This document shows, piece after piece, positions 44,733-55,111 of a DNA stretch of 64,000 bases. A program made the translations under genes and the position numbers. The stretch comes from Maniola hyperantus. Its lineage: Eukaryota > Arthropoda > Insecta > Lepidoptera > Nymphalidae. Position 1 is the first letter of the stretch, and each line of letters starts with the position of its first letter. The stretch covers positions 6,940,666-7,004,665 of the forward strand of contig NC_048557.2 of NCBI RefSeq assembly GCF_902806685.2, given 5' to 3'. Under the pieces are notes generated by a model. It was not told where the DNA came from, made no database searches, and saw nothing but the letters and a program-made list of their open reading frames with translations.

Positions 44733-45064
44733 TTTCCGATTTGGAGGTGGCAAAAAAATTAAGATTTTTCGAGACTATTCGTACCATCGATTCCACCACG
44801 GTAGGCTGGCTCGGTGGACGCTTTGAATCGACACAAAAACTGACTGTCACTTTGTATAGCACACCTTGTTTATTTATATTATTTATTTAAACATCTTTAT
44901 TGCTTAATACCATAGTACCTATTAAGAATAAAAAAATACAGGATAGACTTAAAAACAAAGAGCTATCTTATCACAATCACATATTATAGTGATCTCTTCC
45001 ACCTACTCTCTTCTTTTTCTCTAGCCTACTTGTACATGTACATTACATGTACATTATTATGTTC

Positions 45065-45262
45065 ACTAGCTGATGCCCGCGACTTCATACACGTGGATTT
45101 AGGTTTATAAAAATCCTGTGGGAACTCTTTGATTTTCCGGGATAAAAAGTAACCCATGTCCCTATCCAGGTCTTAAACTATACCCATGCAAAAAATCACG
45201 TCGATTCGTTGCGACTAGATTGAAAGACAAACCAACAAACAAACACACATTTATAATAGGGG
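45065..45262 (-). mobile_element. CTAG-A2 repeat
   Basis: CACTAGCTGATGCCCGCGAC ... AACAAACACACATTTATAAT. Confidence 0.8.
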
Positions 45263-45295
45263 TAGTGATAATCTGCGGATTTTTTATACTTAGTT

Positions 45296-45436
45296 CACGA
45301 CAGGTCGAGATGGCAATCGGAGTATGAGGCGGGGGGACGCCTCACACATCGCACGTGAACCACACTATCCCGCACCGGGTCAGCACCGGGGCTGTGCGGG
45401 TGTGCGGGGTGTCCCCATCTCAACCTGTCGCGTACT
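45296..45436. mobile_element. GC-rich MITE, complete
   Basis: CACGACAGGTCGAGATGGCA at the left pairs with CCATCTCAACCTGTCGCG at the right. The core GGGTGTGCGGGGTGTCCCC pairs partly with GGGGGGACGCCTCACAC. Confidence 0.82.
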
Positions 45437-45964
45437 ATAGGTAGATAAGTACACTTGGGTAACATAACCACTAACGGTAACCGGTACTTGAAATTCACAT
45501 TACCTCGGCACCTAAGTATACCAAAAACAACTTTTATAATAACAGCTACCAGCGGGCTTTCAAAGGAAAATCAACACAGAAAGCGTCCAAACAACAAAAG
45601 CGACTGATTTTATTATAAAGAATTTCTTTGAGTAGAAAGTATCGTGGTGGTAATGTGAGCCTAATTATCAATTGAAGATCTCGTGATGAACAGTATACGT
45701 GGTAGCGGCGGCGACACAAAGCGGCGCGGTGCGTTTGATACCTCGATAACGGACGCAGCTTGTTTGAATATCGAATCGCTTGGTAATTTTGATTTCATTT
45801 AGGTAGGGGGCGCTGTTTTCCTCTTATAAAAAATCAAATTCCAAAATTGAACTTCGTGTGGATTTAGACACGTTTTTGGAATTTCTCAAAATTCTCCCAC
45901 CCCTAGGGTAAGAGGAAAGAGGGCGCTGCAGTTTTCTTTTACATTAAAAAAAGACAGACAGATT
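45437..45964. other. Intergenic, no gene recognised
   Basis: CpG-rich patch at 45700-45760 (GGTAGCGGCGGCGACACAAA); two GGGCGCTG words at 45807 and 45921. No exon supported. Confidence 0.4.
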
Positions 45965-46140
45965 AGTTTGTCCTTCAATCAAGTCGCACCGGAGCAACGG
46001 ATCGACGTGATTGTTTGCATGGGTTTAATAATTAAAGACCTGGAAAAAGATAGACTACTTTTTATCCCGGAAAATCAGACTTCCCACAGGATTTTATGAA
46101 CCTAAATCCACGCGAACGAAGTCGCAGGCAATAGCTAGTC
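45965..46140 (+). mobile_element. CTAG-A2 repeat, 5'-truncated
   Basis: TAGTTTGTCCTTCAATCAAG ... GAAGTCGCAGGCAATAGCTA GT. Confidence 0.78.
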
Positions 46141-46453
46141 TGAATAGTCTTATTAGTGGGAGGTCCCAGGTTCGATTCCTGGCTGGGGTTTGGAATTTTA
46201 TAATTTCTGAATTTCTGATCTGGTCTGGTGGGTAAAGGCTTCGGCCGTGGCTAGTTACCACCCTATCGGCAAAGCTGTGCCGCCAAGCGATTTAGCGTTC
46301 CGGTACGATGCTGTGTAGAAACCAAAGGGGCATGGGTTTCATAAAAAACTGCCATAGCCCTCCAGTTAGCCCGATTCCATCTTAGACTATATCGTCACTT
46401 ACCACCAGGTGAGATTGCAGTCAATGGCTAACTTGTATCTGAATTAAAAAAAA
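46141..46453 (+). mobile_element. SINE-F, nearly complete
   Basis: The tRNA-like head starts within CTTATTAGTGGGAGGTCCCA; box B GGTTCGATTCCTGG. The body runs to CACCAGGTGAGATTGCAGTC and an A tail. It inserted directly at the CTAG end of the preceding repeat. Confidence 0.82.
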
Positions 46454-46658
46454 GACTAAAGAGTTGGTATTTTGTTTATGAATTAGAGTTTGAGGAATAA
46501 TTCCACATTCTCCATCAGGCTTGCTGGGAGTCGGCGGTGTCAGATCGGACAGACGTGACAGCGGCGGCTGAGGCCTCACGTCGGGACCTCACTCTCTACA
46601 AGCTTTGTACGGTTAGCATAAAAATATTTTCATTAAAAATAAATTCCTTTAAACATTT

Positions 46659-46879
46659 ACCATGTGCGGATTGGTAGACTTCACACGCCTTTGAGAACAT
46701 TATGGAGAACTCTCTGGCATGCAGGTTTCCTCACGATGTTTTCCTTCACCGTTAAAGCAAGTGATATTTAATTGCTTAAAACGCACATAACTCCGAAAAG
46801 TTGGAGGTACTTGCCCGGGATCGAACCCCCGACCTCCGATTAGAAGGCGGACGTCCTAACCACTAGGCTATCACAGCTT
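46659..46879 (-). mobile_element. SINE-M, head intact, 3' part truncated
   Basis: Begins within GTGCGGATTGGTAGACTTCA and ends with the reverse of the tRNA-like head (GGGATCGAACCCCCGACCTC ... CACTAGGCTATCACAGCT). Confidence 0.82.
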
Positions 46880-47104
46880 ATTTTTTTTATAAATTAATAA
46901 ACTATTATTTCTATTCTGACGTTACCTGCGCACACGCAAGTGCCCAGAAGCCGCGTACGCCGCGCGCAGCGTGGGGCCAATCCGTAGATCATCTCTCTGT
47001 CTTCCCACAATCACCCGCAACTTGATCGCTGGACAGAGGCGGATTTGCAGTCTTGGCCGCTCTAGGCCCCAGGCCAGAGCCGCCCCTTTCCCAGCTCTCA
47101 TCAT

Positions 47105-47335
47105 ATTAAAGACTAACTTATGCTCGCGACTTCATCAGCGTGGACCACATGAATTTCAAACCCCTATTTCACCCCCTTAAGGGTAAAATTTTCAAAAATC
47201 CTTTCTTAGCGTATGCCTACGTAATAATAGCTATCTGCATTCCAAATTTCAGCCCGATCCTTCCAGTAGTTTGAGCTGTGCGTTGATAGATCAGTCAGTC
47301 AGTCAGTCACCTTTTCCTTTTATATATTTAGACTA
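47105..47335 (-). mobile_element. CTAG-B repeat nested in hAT
   Basis: CTAACTTATGCTCGCGACTT ... GTTGATAGATCAGTCAGTCA ... TCCTTTTATATATTTAGAC. Confidence 0.8.
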
Positions 47336-47479
47336 CACAGTACTTAATGAATTTACTTTATTGTCAATTTTCATCGAAATCGATTCAGAAATTTAGTTAA
47401 CATAGCTGGTACCTAGTTTGCAATATTTTTCGACCTTTCAGGGATAATTGCACATTCAAATAAAACATTTAAAACGGTT

Positions 47480-47665
47480 ATCTGTATATATACAAAAGTC
47501 CTGACTGACTGATCTATCAACATACAGTTCAAACTTACGGACGGATCGGGCTGAGATTTGGCATGCAGATATCTATTATGACGTATGCATCCGCTAAGAC
47601 ACGATTTTTGAAAATCTAACCTCTAAGAGGATGAAATAGGGGTTCGAAATTTGTGGGGGGGGGAG
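47480..47665 (+). mobile_element. CTAG-B repeat nested in hAT, 3' end lost
   Basis: TCTGTATATATACAAAAGTC, CTGACTGATCTATCAACATA ... GGGGTTCGAAATTTGTGGGG. Confidence 0.75.
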
Positions 47666-48048
47666 ACACACATTTTACCACTTTGGAAGTGTCTCTCGCG
47701 CAAGCTATTCAGTTTAGAAAAAAATGACATTAGAAACCTCAATATCATTTTTGAAGATCTATCATATCACACTCCACACGTATAGGTTTGATGAAAAAAA
47801 ATATTTTTTGAGTTTCAGTTCTAAGTAGGTGACCCCCAAAATTTATTGTTTTTGTTTCTATTTTTGTGTGAAAATCTTAATGCGATTCACAGAATACATC
47901 TACTTACCAAGTTTCAAAAGTATAGCTCTTATGGTTTCGGAAAAAAGTGGCTGTGACATACGGACAGACATACAGACAGACAGACAGACATGATATTATA
48001 CATTTATAAGGGTTCCGTTTTTTGCTATTTGGCTACAGAACCCTAAAA
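47666..48048 (-). mobile_element. Interspersed repeat ending GGGTTCCGTTTTTTGC..GAACCCTA
   Basis: Contains (CAGA)n, then AAGGGTTCCGTTTTTTGCTA TTTGGCTACAGAACCCTAA, with a terminal stem-loop similar to that of the GTTCC family but a different body (GTGACCCCCAAAATTTATTG). Confidence 0.6.
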
Positions 48049-48846
48049 AATCTATAGCATCCATTAGCATCTTTAAAATTCATCGGCACCGTAATAATCG
48101 TTTTTTTTATATCACGTAGGTATAAGTTTTGTAGTGATCGCTCTATATTAGTTTTCTCTAGGATTTACTTTATTAATCGCGATTTTTCAAACAGAAATTA
48201 TTTAAATCACACAAACACTCGGACATACATCCTATACCCTACGCTATACCCTATCTGTATTGTTTTGCCAAAATGTATCGCGTAAAGTTTTATGGTCTCG
48301 TTTTGGTGGTGTCGTCCGTCCCTCCTGTTGTTTATGAATAGGTTTTCTGTACCATGTGTGTTCGAACGCAACATGAGACCTCATAGTAACATTTGTGAAT
48401 ATGGGTTGTAAGTGTTTACGCTTTTGCCTTTCTCGATCCTTGACCTATTGTTTCGTTCACGTAAAAACAATGATCTATTGTCCTTTTATTGGTTGCTTAC
48501 GCACTTTCTATTAGTGATTTTTCTTGAACTTATTGATTATTTATATAAGTTCAAGTTAGTTATAAGTATTAATACGATGCATTGCAGAGCGGCCGCCCCT
48601 AATATGTGGCCGCTCTAGGCTCGGGCCTATTGTGCCTAAGGGCAAATCCGCCACTGTCGCTGGACCTTTTCATTGCACCTAGCTACTATGTATGAGATTA
48701 TAATTAAGATAACCAACTCTTGTTTTATTTTTGCGTAGAACGTGGAACGAAAAAACCAGCCACAAGTACAGCTTAACCAAAATAAAAAGAAACTAAATCA
48801 CTACCCATATTTCAAATACGCAAAATTTTGTTTGGTTTCTTCAAAA

Positions 48847-48964
48847 ACAGATTTTTATTTATTTTTATGCGTTATAGTTTTTTATTTATCGTGCGAAATG
48901 TCACAAAATACGACTGAGTACGGAACCCTCGGACCGCGAGTCTGACTCGCACTTGGCCGGTTTT
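48847..48964 (+). mobile_element. GTTCC repeat, 3' fragment
   Basis: CAGATTTTTATTTATTTTTA ... GACTCGCACTTGGCCGG. Confidence 0.8.
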
Positions 48965-49152
48965 ATAATTCTTCCAACTGCTGTTTTGCTTTTGTACAAA
49001 ATAGCCTTCCATCATGCCTAGACTCTGGGTGAACAAAGCCAGGTATTTTTAATTCTATTGTCTCTTTCTTAGATGTCGATGGATCTTGGGTCGGTTGGGA
49101 TGGATGGGTGGTTGAGTCGGTAACAAACATTCAATCAAATACATTCAAAATT

Positions 49153-49158
49153 TTTATT
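49153..49158 (-). terminator. Poly(A) signal of the IF1 gene
   Basis: AATAAA on the minus strand, about 335 bp after the IF1 stop codon. It is the first canonical signal found downstream apart from AT-rich variants. Confidence 0.55.
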
Positions 49159-49224
49159 AGCATTTTAACACAAAACACAATTAATTTAAATCACATGTGG
49201 TACTCATTCTGAGCACAACCTAAT

Positions 49225-49462
49225 TTTAGAGTACTCGCATCCTCTTCTTACTAATGCAATATGAAAAGGACAGACGCAGTCTAACAGTTTTAAATTTAAT
49301 TTTTAGATGGTAAAACCCGTGATTTTAGCGCACAGTCGCGAACCTACTGTTTAAATTTGTAGCGTGCACTAAAATTTAGAGTCTTTAAATGTAAAGTTCA
49401 TGTTCTGTCCCTTTTTAGCATTGTTAAAAAGAAAAGGATGCAGATACTCTAAATTTAGTTTA
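49225..49462. mobile_element. MITE-like palindrome in the IF1 3'UTR
   Basis: TTTTAGAGTACTCGCATCCT at the left pairs with AGGATGCAGATACTCTAAAT at the right. Further inner pairs are GAAAAGGACAGA / TCTGTCCCTTTTT and TTTAAATTT blocks. Total about 240 bp. I recall this arrangement as a common lepidopteran element, which would mean it inserted into the 3'UTR. Confidence 0.6.
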
Positions 49463-49490
49463 AGAGAAAGACAACGGAATCGGTGCTAAA

Positions 49491-49835
49491 TTATTTTTCT
49501 TGCTTACGCGGCAGATCTCCGGACTTGGTAGTTGGAACTTCCTTAAGTTTCTTCTTTATTTTCTCTAGTTGCTCCCTTTGTTTATTGTAGAAAAATTGTT
49601 CTTCTCGTGCAGCTCCATACTGGCCTAATCCTCCACCAGACTCCCTGACAGAACCACCAGCACCTCCTCCCTTCCCTGCTCCTGAGCCAGGAGCTCCTGA
49701 AGGGCTGAAGTAAGTAGCCAGAGTCCTTGGAACAAGTTGCATCCATTGCGATTTGGCAAACTTATCTAAACCTGCAATCAGTAAGCTCTTGTTGAAGATA
49801 CTATTGTATCTAAAATACAATTTTTGGGAGCGCAT
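49491..49835 (-). CDS. Mitochondrial F1-ATPase inhibitor, IF1 family
   Basis: IF1 binds the catalytic F1 head of mitochondrial ATP synthase when matrix pH falls and stops ATP hydrolysis. The 114-residue product has a basic N-terminus poor in acidic residues (likely import presequence), then the family signature GAGKGGGAGGSVRESGGG at residues 52-69. It continues into the helical inhibitory/coiled-coil segment AAREEQFFYNKQREQLEKIK (75-94) and a Lys-rich tail. Length fits the family. ATG at 49835 has A at -3; Met32 (in WMQLVPRT) is a possible alternative start, with weaker context, that would give a more typical 83-residue precursor. The ORF has no intron, stop or frameshift. A retrocopy is possible, but no poly(A) tract or target duplication is visible at its 3' side. 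It is transcribed away from the palindrome and from the secreted-protein gene. Confidence 0.85.
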   Translation of the reverse strand: MRSQKLYFRYNSIFNKSLLIAGLDKFAKSQWMQLVPRTLATYFSPSGAPGSGAGKGGGAGGSVRESGGGLGQYGAAREEQFFYNKQREQLEKIKKKLKEVPTTKSGDLPRKQEK

Positions 49836-50231
49836 TTTTATTAAGTAATTTATTTATTTTGATAGATTTTTAGTTTTGACTTCTGTCTTTTAATGTCAGA
49901 CGTCACTTTCACTGAACACCACTGCAATTATACAAGTACGCTGGAAGAGGTGTGCCAATGCCATACAAAATGGCAGTTATCTTTTGTACCGTTTGAAAGC
50001 GTTTGTACCCATCGACATATATTTCTTCGTATGGACAGGGTTATTGAACAAACAAAATGGCACCAACTCATTGGTGCTGTAGCACCATTGCAACCTCAGT
50101 GACGTCTACATTTTAAACGGGTCGTTCATTAGTATCTCAGAGGTGGCGCTGATTTATTTGGTTTCTAAACCGTGAAAAATTTTGTTCGCTTGGGCATATC
50201 TTGGCATTTATATATATATATATATATATAT

Positions 50232-50270
<39 letters not shown>

Positions 50271-50484
50271 TTATTTCGATGGTTTGTACCACAGTGTATA
50301 GGTACCTATTGGATTAGAATTAATAAAATTCACCGCGTCAAATGGCCACTATGTTGACAGATGATTCTTCACTAACATGTTCAGAGTAGATATGCTCACA
50401 ATAATATGAAGATCACTGCTGCTATCAGCGCCAAAATGGCAAAAATCATATTACAGTCCGTACAAAACGCACGAGAACTAACGC
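49836..50484. other. Upstream region of the IF1 gene
   Basis: Contains two CRE-like AGACGTCAC blocks in inverted orientation (49898 and 50098 region, AATGTCAGACGTCAC / GTGACGTCTACATT), which could be a roughly 200-bp MITE or promoter elements, and an (AT)n microsatellite. The 69-codon ORF on plus (49893-50102) lies between the inverted blocks and has no recognised homology. Confidence 0.35.
50205..50268. repeat. (AT)n microsatellite
   Basis: About 64 bp of alternating AT with a single TTG interruption. Confidence 0.95.
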
Positions 50485-50606
50485 ACCATTTTAGCTCTAT
50501 GTGTCAACTGTCATGTCAAAAGTATGATCCACCTTTATAATAAGGATAAAATCGCACTTTTGAGCCAAACTGATATGACAGTTGACACAAAAAGTTAAAA
50601 CGGCGA
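50485..50606. mobile_element. MITE (TGTCAACTGTCAT ends)
   Basis: TTTTAGCTCTATGTGTCAAC TGTCAT at the left pairs with ATGACAGTTGACACAAAAAG TTAAAA at the right, around a TTATAATAAGGATAAAATCG core. Confidence 0.72.
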
Positions 50607-50869
50607 GTGAGAGCTTAAAATTTATGCATTGTACTTAAAAACAGGATGTCAATCGCAGATCCAGCGTACCTACTTGACTTAGTAGAGATTAGTGCTGAAA
50701 ACTTTTTATATTTTTAGACCTTCATTATAAACAGCTAGTATTCTAGTACCTTTAATTCTAGTAATCTAGTACCTTAGTATTTTTAATGTGTCATCAAAAC
50801 AAAGAAGTAAACACCGTTATAGTTTAGTTTCGTCTAGTCCATTTGTCTGTACAATATCTAATACTCGAT

Positions 50870-51365
50870 AATGCCCGTCCCGTGGATTTAGGCAATTTAA
50901 AAATCCTGTGGAAACTTTCATTTTCCGGGATGCGAAACGTCAAAATCTTTTTTATTTATTTTATTACTAGCTGCCGTGGCGAACTTCGTTCCGCCTAACA
51001 GTCGATTCAAATTTTTTAAATTTTTCTCTCCGTAAGAACCATCCTCGTACTTCAAGGAATATTATAAAAAAGAATTAGCGAAATCGGTTCAGCTGTTCTC
51101 GAGATTTGCTATGAGCAACACAATTTAGTGATCCATTTTAGATAGGCAAACGCTTGACTACAATCATACCTGATGGAAAGTGATGATGGGGCCTAAGATG
51201 GAACGCGTTTACCAAGAAGATGCCTATTCACTCTTGTTTGAAAGATTCTCGGATTGTAATTGGTAAGAAACACAGATCGTGTTCGAAATCGGAAAATCGG
51301 TTGTGGATAGGCTGTGAAAAGTCAACAGACAGAGACACTTTTGCATTTAAAATATTAATCTGGAT
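50870..51365 (-). mobile_element. CTAG-type fragments, left palindrome arm
   Basis: A worn CTAG-A piece (ATGCCCGTCCCGTGGATTTA) and a related element (ATTACTAGCTGCCGTGGCGA ... GTGAAAAGTCAACAGACAGA). The latter is split by a SINE-F-like tail (TGACTACAATCATACCTGAT ... AGATGCCTATTCACTC). Mirrored at about 55990-56482. Confidence 0.65.
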
Positions 51366-52103
51366 TTGCACATAAATTACCTACCTACCTACGTAATAAT
51401 AAAAACAAAAATCGTGAGACAAATACCTAACTAAGATGATGTTTAGTATAATGTAGTGATTCCTTGAATTCTACATATAGATAGAATTATAGAGGTGACC
51501 AATTTATTTATTAACCTGTTAATTTAACACATATTAAAGTTTGTTGATTAACTGCGATACTAAAACTTAACAATTTTAAATAAAAAAATATTATTAAATC
51601 AAAAAATACAAATTATTATAGTTAGGACCTATACCTACGTTCTAAGTAGCTGCAGTAGGTACTTAAGTAGGTAGCGCGAAGATTCCAGGAAATTAAATTT
51701 CGAAGGGGGCGCGCGGCGCAAAACGCGCGCGCGACGACATTATACCTACCGATTGCGACCGATTACGTCATGCGCTAAAAATACCGATGCATTGAATATG
51801 GTTAAAAATAGCAAGTCAACTAATGTTAAATAGCACCACATCGATATGATGATAAATTTAGCATATCAAATGATTTTGTTGGTCCCATCGAATACCTACG
51901 AAGTGTTAATAAATAAGTTAAATAATTTTGTTATTTTTGTTGATGCTTTGATTTGATACATAAATAATACAATAGTCGAAATTTTTGTTATTTCTGTTTA
52001 TTACCGATACTGTTCGATTAACGATAGTGCGCGTTCATAGACTTTTTGCTAGTTTATTTTTTCGGGTAATTTGATGGTGTAGTTTATTTTGCTCACTTCG
52101 TTG

Positions 52104-52254
52104 TCTGTCCGTCCGTCTGTCTGTCTTTGCGTCCGTCCGTCCGTCTGTCTGTGCGTCCGTCCGTCCGTCTGTCTGTGCGTCCATCCGTCCGTCTGTCTGT
52201 GCGTCCGTCCGTCCGTCTGTCTGTGCGTCCGTCTGTCTGTCTGTCTGTCAAGAA
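52104..52254. repeat. 24-bp minisatellite (GTCC/GTCT), left arm
   Basis: About five to six units of GTCCGTCCGTCTGTCTGTGC plus 4 nt, apparently expanded from the (TGTC)n of a GTTCC repeat. Repetitive ORFs on both strands here (RQTDGRTH-like) are not genes. Confidence 0.92.
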
Positions 52255-52572
52255 ACCTACAGGGTACTTCCCATGGACCTTGAATCATGAATTTATCAGG
52301 TAGGTAGGTACCTAGGTTTTATAGCACACGCAAGGGGGAAAATTTGAAAACCGTAATTTCTGGTCACGTCATCATCATCATCAACCGATAGACGTCCACT
52401 GCTGGACATAAGTCTCTTGGAGTGACTTCCACTCCACACGTCACGGTCTTGCGGCGCCTGAATCCAGCGGCTCCCTGCGACTCGTTTGGTTACATCACCA
52501 AAAATAAATTGAAATGTATTCATGAAAGTAGTGTTTTCAATTTTCAAAGTAAGATGAAATCAAGTGGGGTAG
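52255..52572 (+). mobile_element. GTTCC repeat split by RTE 3' end, left arm
   Basis: CAAGAAACCTACAGGGTACT ... AAAACCGTAATTTCTGG, then an RTE end (52368-52486, minus; (ATC)n, CTGAATCCAGCGGCTCCCTG), then GGTTACATCACCAAAAATAA ... CAAGTGGGGTAGGTATCG. GGTCACGTCA and GGTTACATCA at the two borders may be a diverged target duplication. Confidence 0.75.
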
Positions 52573-53035
52573 GTATCGTGTTTTTTTTTTTTAGTCAGTG
52601 TTATATTTTTAACGTGTTTATTTATCAATAAATTTTAATAACAATTATTGATATTATATTATGTAAGTTTAACAGTATTTGACACCACTAGATAGAAAGT
52701 ATGATAAAAAATTAAACATTGTGTCTGTTGAAAGAAAATCTCAAAATGTGAGAGCGGGCCATATCTACTGTATTTAAGGCATAGGGCATAGGTTTAATCT
52801 AATATTTATTTTTCATTAAGTAGGACTATTAGCTAAGACGGGTCCCTTGAATGAAACAAATAAAATAGAGACAGAGGATAGGATTTTTTTACTACTCGTA
52901 GCATGATTACGAATGCATGTTAGAAATTAAGTAGAATACGCACTTGAAAACCTAGGTATACGAATTAGGTAGGTAAGTACCTACCTACTATTTAGATGCA
53001 AGTAATACCGATACCTAATCATGGATGCACTACAT

Positions 53036-53442
53036 CAGTGTTTCCCAAACATTGCTCTGCCATGGCCCGGTAAATTTTACATTGCCTCTTCGTGACCCAC
53101 TTGACACTTTTAGACCCAAGCAGCCCCCCGATTGTGTAAGAAAAACGTATTCATCGTTATCGTAATTGTCAAAAAATTCTGCCTTTTGATTGGTTGATTC
53201 GCTGTTTACATTTTTTCACAGCCAATCAAAGGGCAGAATTCGTTGACGATGACGATAACGATGAATACGTTTTTCTTACACAATTGGGGGGCTGGTTCCA
53301 TAGGGTAAAATAATACACATTTATTGATAGTAATATTATCGATAGTTGGTAATATTTTTAAAACAATGCGGGAATGTTGTGACCCGGGATTTTATTTTGA
53401 TGGTCCGGTACCGGGTCGCGACCCGGCAAATGGGAAACACTG
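53036..53442. mobile_element. hAT-type MITE with 8-bp TSD, left arm
   Basis: Ends CAGTGTTTCCCA / TGGGAAACACTG, flanked by CACTACAT at 53028-53035 and 53443-53450. A second, nearly perfect palindrome (53122-53293) is nested in it. Confidence 0.9.
53122..53293. mobile_element. Palindromic MITE nested in hAT, left arm
   Basis: AGCCCCCCGATTGTGTAAGA AAAACGTATTCATCG pairs with CGATGAATACGTTTTTCTTA CACAATTGGGGGGCT; arms of about 75 bp. Confidence 0.85.
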
Positions 53443-53518
53443 CACTACATTATGATCATTGATCATTATACATTTTTACATACGGTGTATCCACAGTCCA
53501 CACCGCAGTTATCTTTTG

Positions 53519-53652
53519 TGGAGCAACATTGTGCAACACGGTAACATATGGTAACAATCTGTAACTTTTGTGGCAACATAATATTATATTAACAATAAAT
53601 AACTTTTTGTTGCCTGATGTTGCTGAGTAACATTTGGAAACGTTGCTCCACG
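53519..53652. repeat. GTGGAGCAAC inverted-repeat block, left arm
   Basis: GTGGAGCAAC at 53519 and GTTGCTCCAC at 53642-53651 bound a segment full of GTAAC/GTTAC words. It reappears inverted right of the spacer, so four such ends surround the palindrome centre. Confidence 0.7.
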
Positions 53653-53715
53653 TCACGTCCTCGGCCGAGGACACTGACTCGCCACTGTACTCGTTAGGTG
53701 TAATCGTACCATTAC
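53653..53715. other. Unique spacer at the palindrome centre
   Basis: 63 bp found once in the window. It contains the 16-bp perfect palindrome GTCCTCGGCCGAGGAC (53657-53672), off the geometric centre (about 53684). Confidence 0.9.
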
Positions 53716-53925
53716 CGTGGAGCAACGTTTCCAAATGTTACTCAGCAACATCAGGCAACAAAAAGTTATTTATTGTTAATATAATATTATGTTGCCACAA
53801 AAGTTACAGATTGTTACCATATGTTACCGTGTTGCACAATGTTGCTCCACAAAAGATAACTGCGGTGTGGACTGTGGATACACCGTATGTAAAAATGTAT
53901 AATGATCAATGATCATAATGTAGTG

Positions 53926-54332
53926 CAGTGTTTCCCATTTGCCGGGTCGCGACCCGGTACCGGACCATCAAAATAAAATCCCGGGTCACAACATTCCCGC
54001 ATTGTTTTAAAAATATTACCAACTATCGATAATATTACTATCAATAAATGTGTATTATTTTACCCTATGGAACCAGCCCCCCAATTGTGTAAGAAAAACG
54101 TATTCATCGTTATCGTCATCGTCAACGAATTCTGCCCTTTGATTGGCTGTGAAAAAATGTAAACAGCGAATCAACCAATCAAAAGGCAGAATTTTTTGAC
54201 AATTACGATAACGATGAATACGTTTTTCTTACACAATCGGGGGGCTGCTTGGGTCTAAAAGTGTCAAGTGGGTCACGAAGAGGCAATGTAAAATTTACCG
54301 GGCCATGGCAGAGCAATGTTTGGGAAACACTG
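53926..54332. mobile_element. hAT-type MITE, right arm mirror copy
   Basis: Reverse complement of 53036-53442, including the same flanking 8-bp duplication (ATGTAGTG on this strand) and the nested palindromic MITE (54075-54246). Confidence 0.9.
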
Positions 54333-54795
54333 ATGTAGTGCATCCATGATTAGGTATCGGTATTACTTGCATCTAAATAGTAGGTAGGTACTTACCTACC
54401 TAATTCGTATACCTAGGTTTTCAAGTGCGTATTCTACTTAATTTCTAACATGCATTCGTAATCATGCTACGAGTAGTAAAAAAATCCTATCCTCTGTCTC
54501 TATTTTATTTGTTTCATTCAAGGGACCCGTCTTAGCTAATAGTCCTACTTAATGAAAAATAAATATTAGATTAAACCTATGCCCTATGCCTTAAATACAG
54601 TAGATATGGCCCGCTCTCACATTTTGAGATTTTCTTTCAACAGACACAATGTTTAATTTTTTATCATACTTTCTATCTAGTGGTGTCAAATACTGTTAAA
54701 CTTACATAATATAATATCAATAATTGTTATTAAAATTTATTGATAAATAAACACGTTAAAAATATAACAGACTAAAAAAAAAAAACACGATACCT

Positions 54796-55111
54796 ACCCC
54801 ACTTGATTTCATCTTACTTTGAAAATTGAAAACACTACTTTCATGAATACATTTCAATTTATTTTTGGTGATGTAACCAAACGAGTCGCAGGGAGCCGCT
54901 GGATTCAGGCGCCGCAAGACCGTGACGTGTGGAGTGGAAGTCACTCCAAGAGACTTATGTCCAGCAGTGGACGTCTATCGGTTGATGATGATGATGACGT
55001 GACCAGAAATTACGGTTTTCAAATTTTCCCCCTTGCGTGTGCTATAAAACCTAGGTACCTACCTACCTGATAAATTCATGATTCAAGGTCCATGGGAAGT
55101 ACCCTGTAGGT
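54796..55111 (-). mobile_element. GTTCC repeat split by RTE end, right arm mirror
   Basis: Mirror of 52255-52572; the RTE part is 54880-54998. Confidence 0.75.

Larger units (their letters stand above)
47034..48656. mobile_element. hAT-type composite element, 8-bp TSD
   Basis: Left end CAGAGGCGGATTTGC and right end GCAAATCCGCCACTG form a 15-bp TIR with one or two mismatches. The exact duplication TCGCTGGA lies at 47026-47033 and 48657-48664. GGCCGCTCTAGGC occurs subterminally at both ends, inverted. The interior carries CTAG-B copies in both orientations and another repeat end, and has no transposase ORF. Confidence 0.88.

Noticed and set aside
46922..47104. GC-rich 60-codon ORF on minus strand
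   Set aside because: Crosses the hAT left end at 47034, so half of it is transposon; no motif.
52104..52254. CRISPR-like array
   Set aside because: Contiguous minisatellite without unique spacers in a eukaryotic genome.
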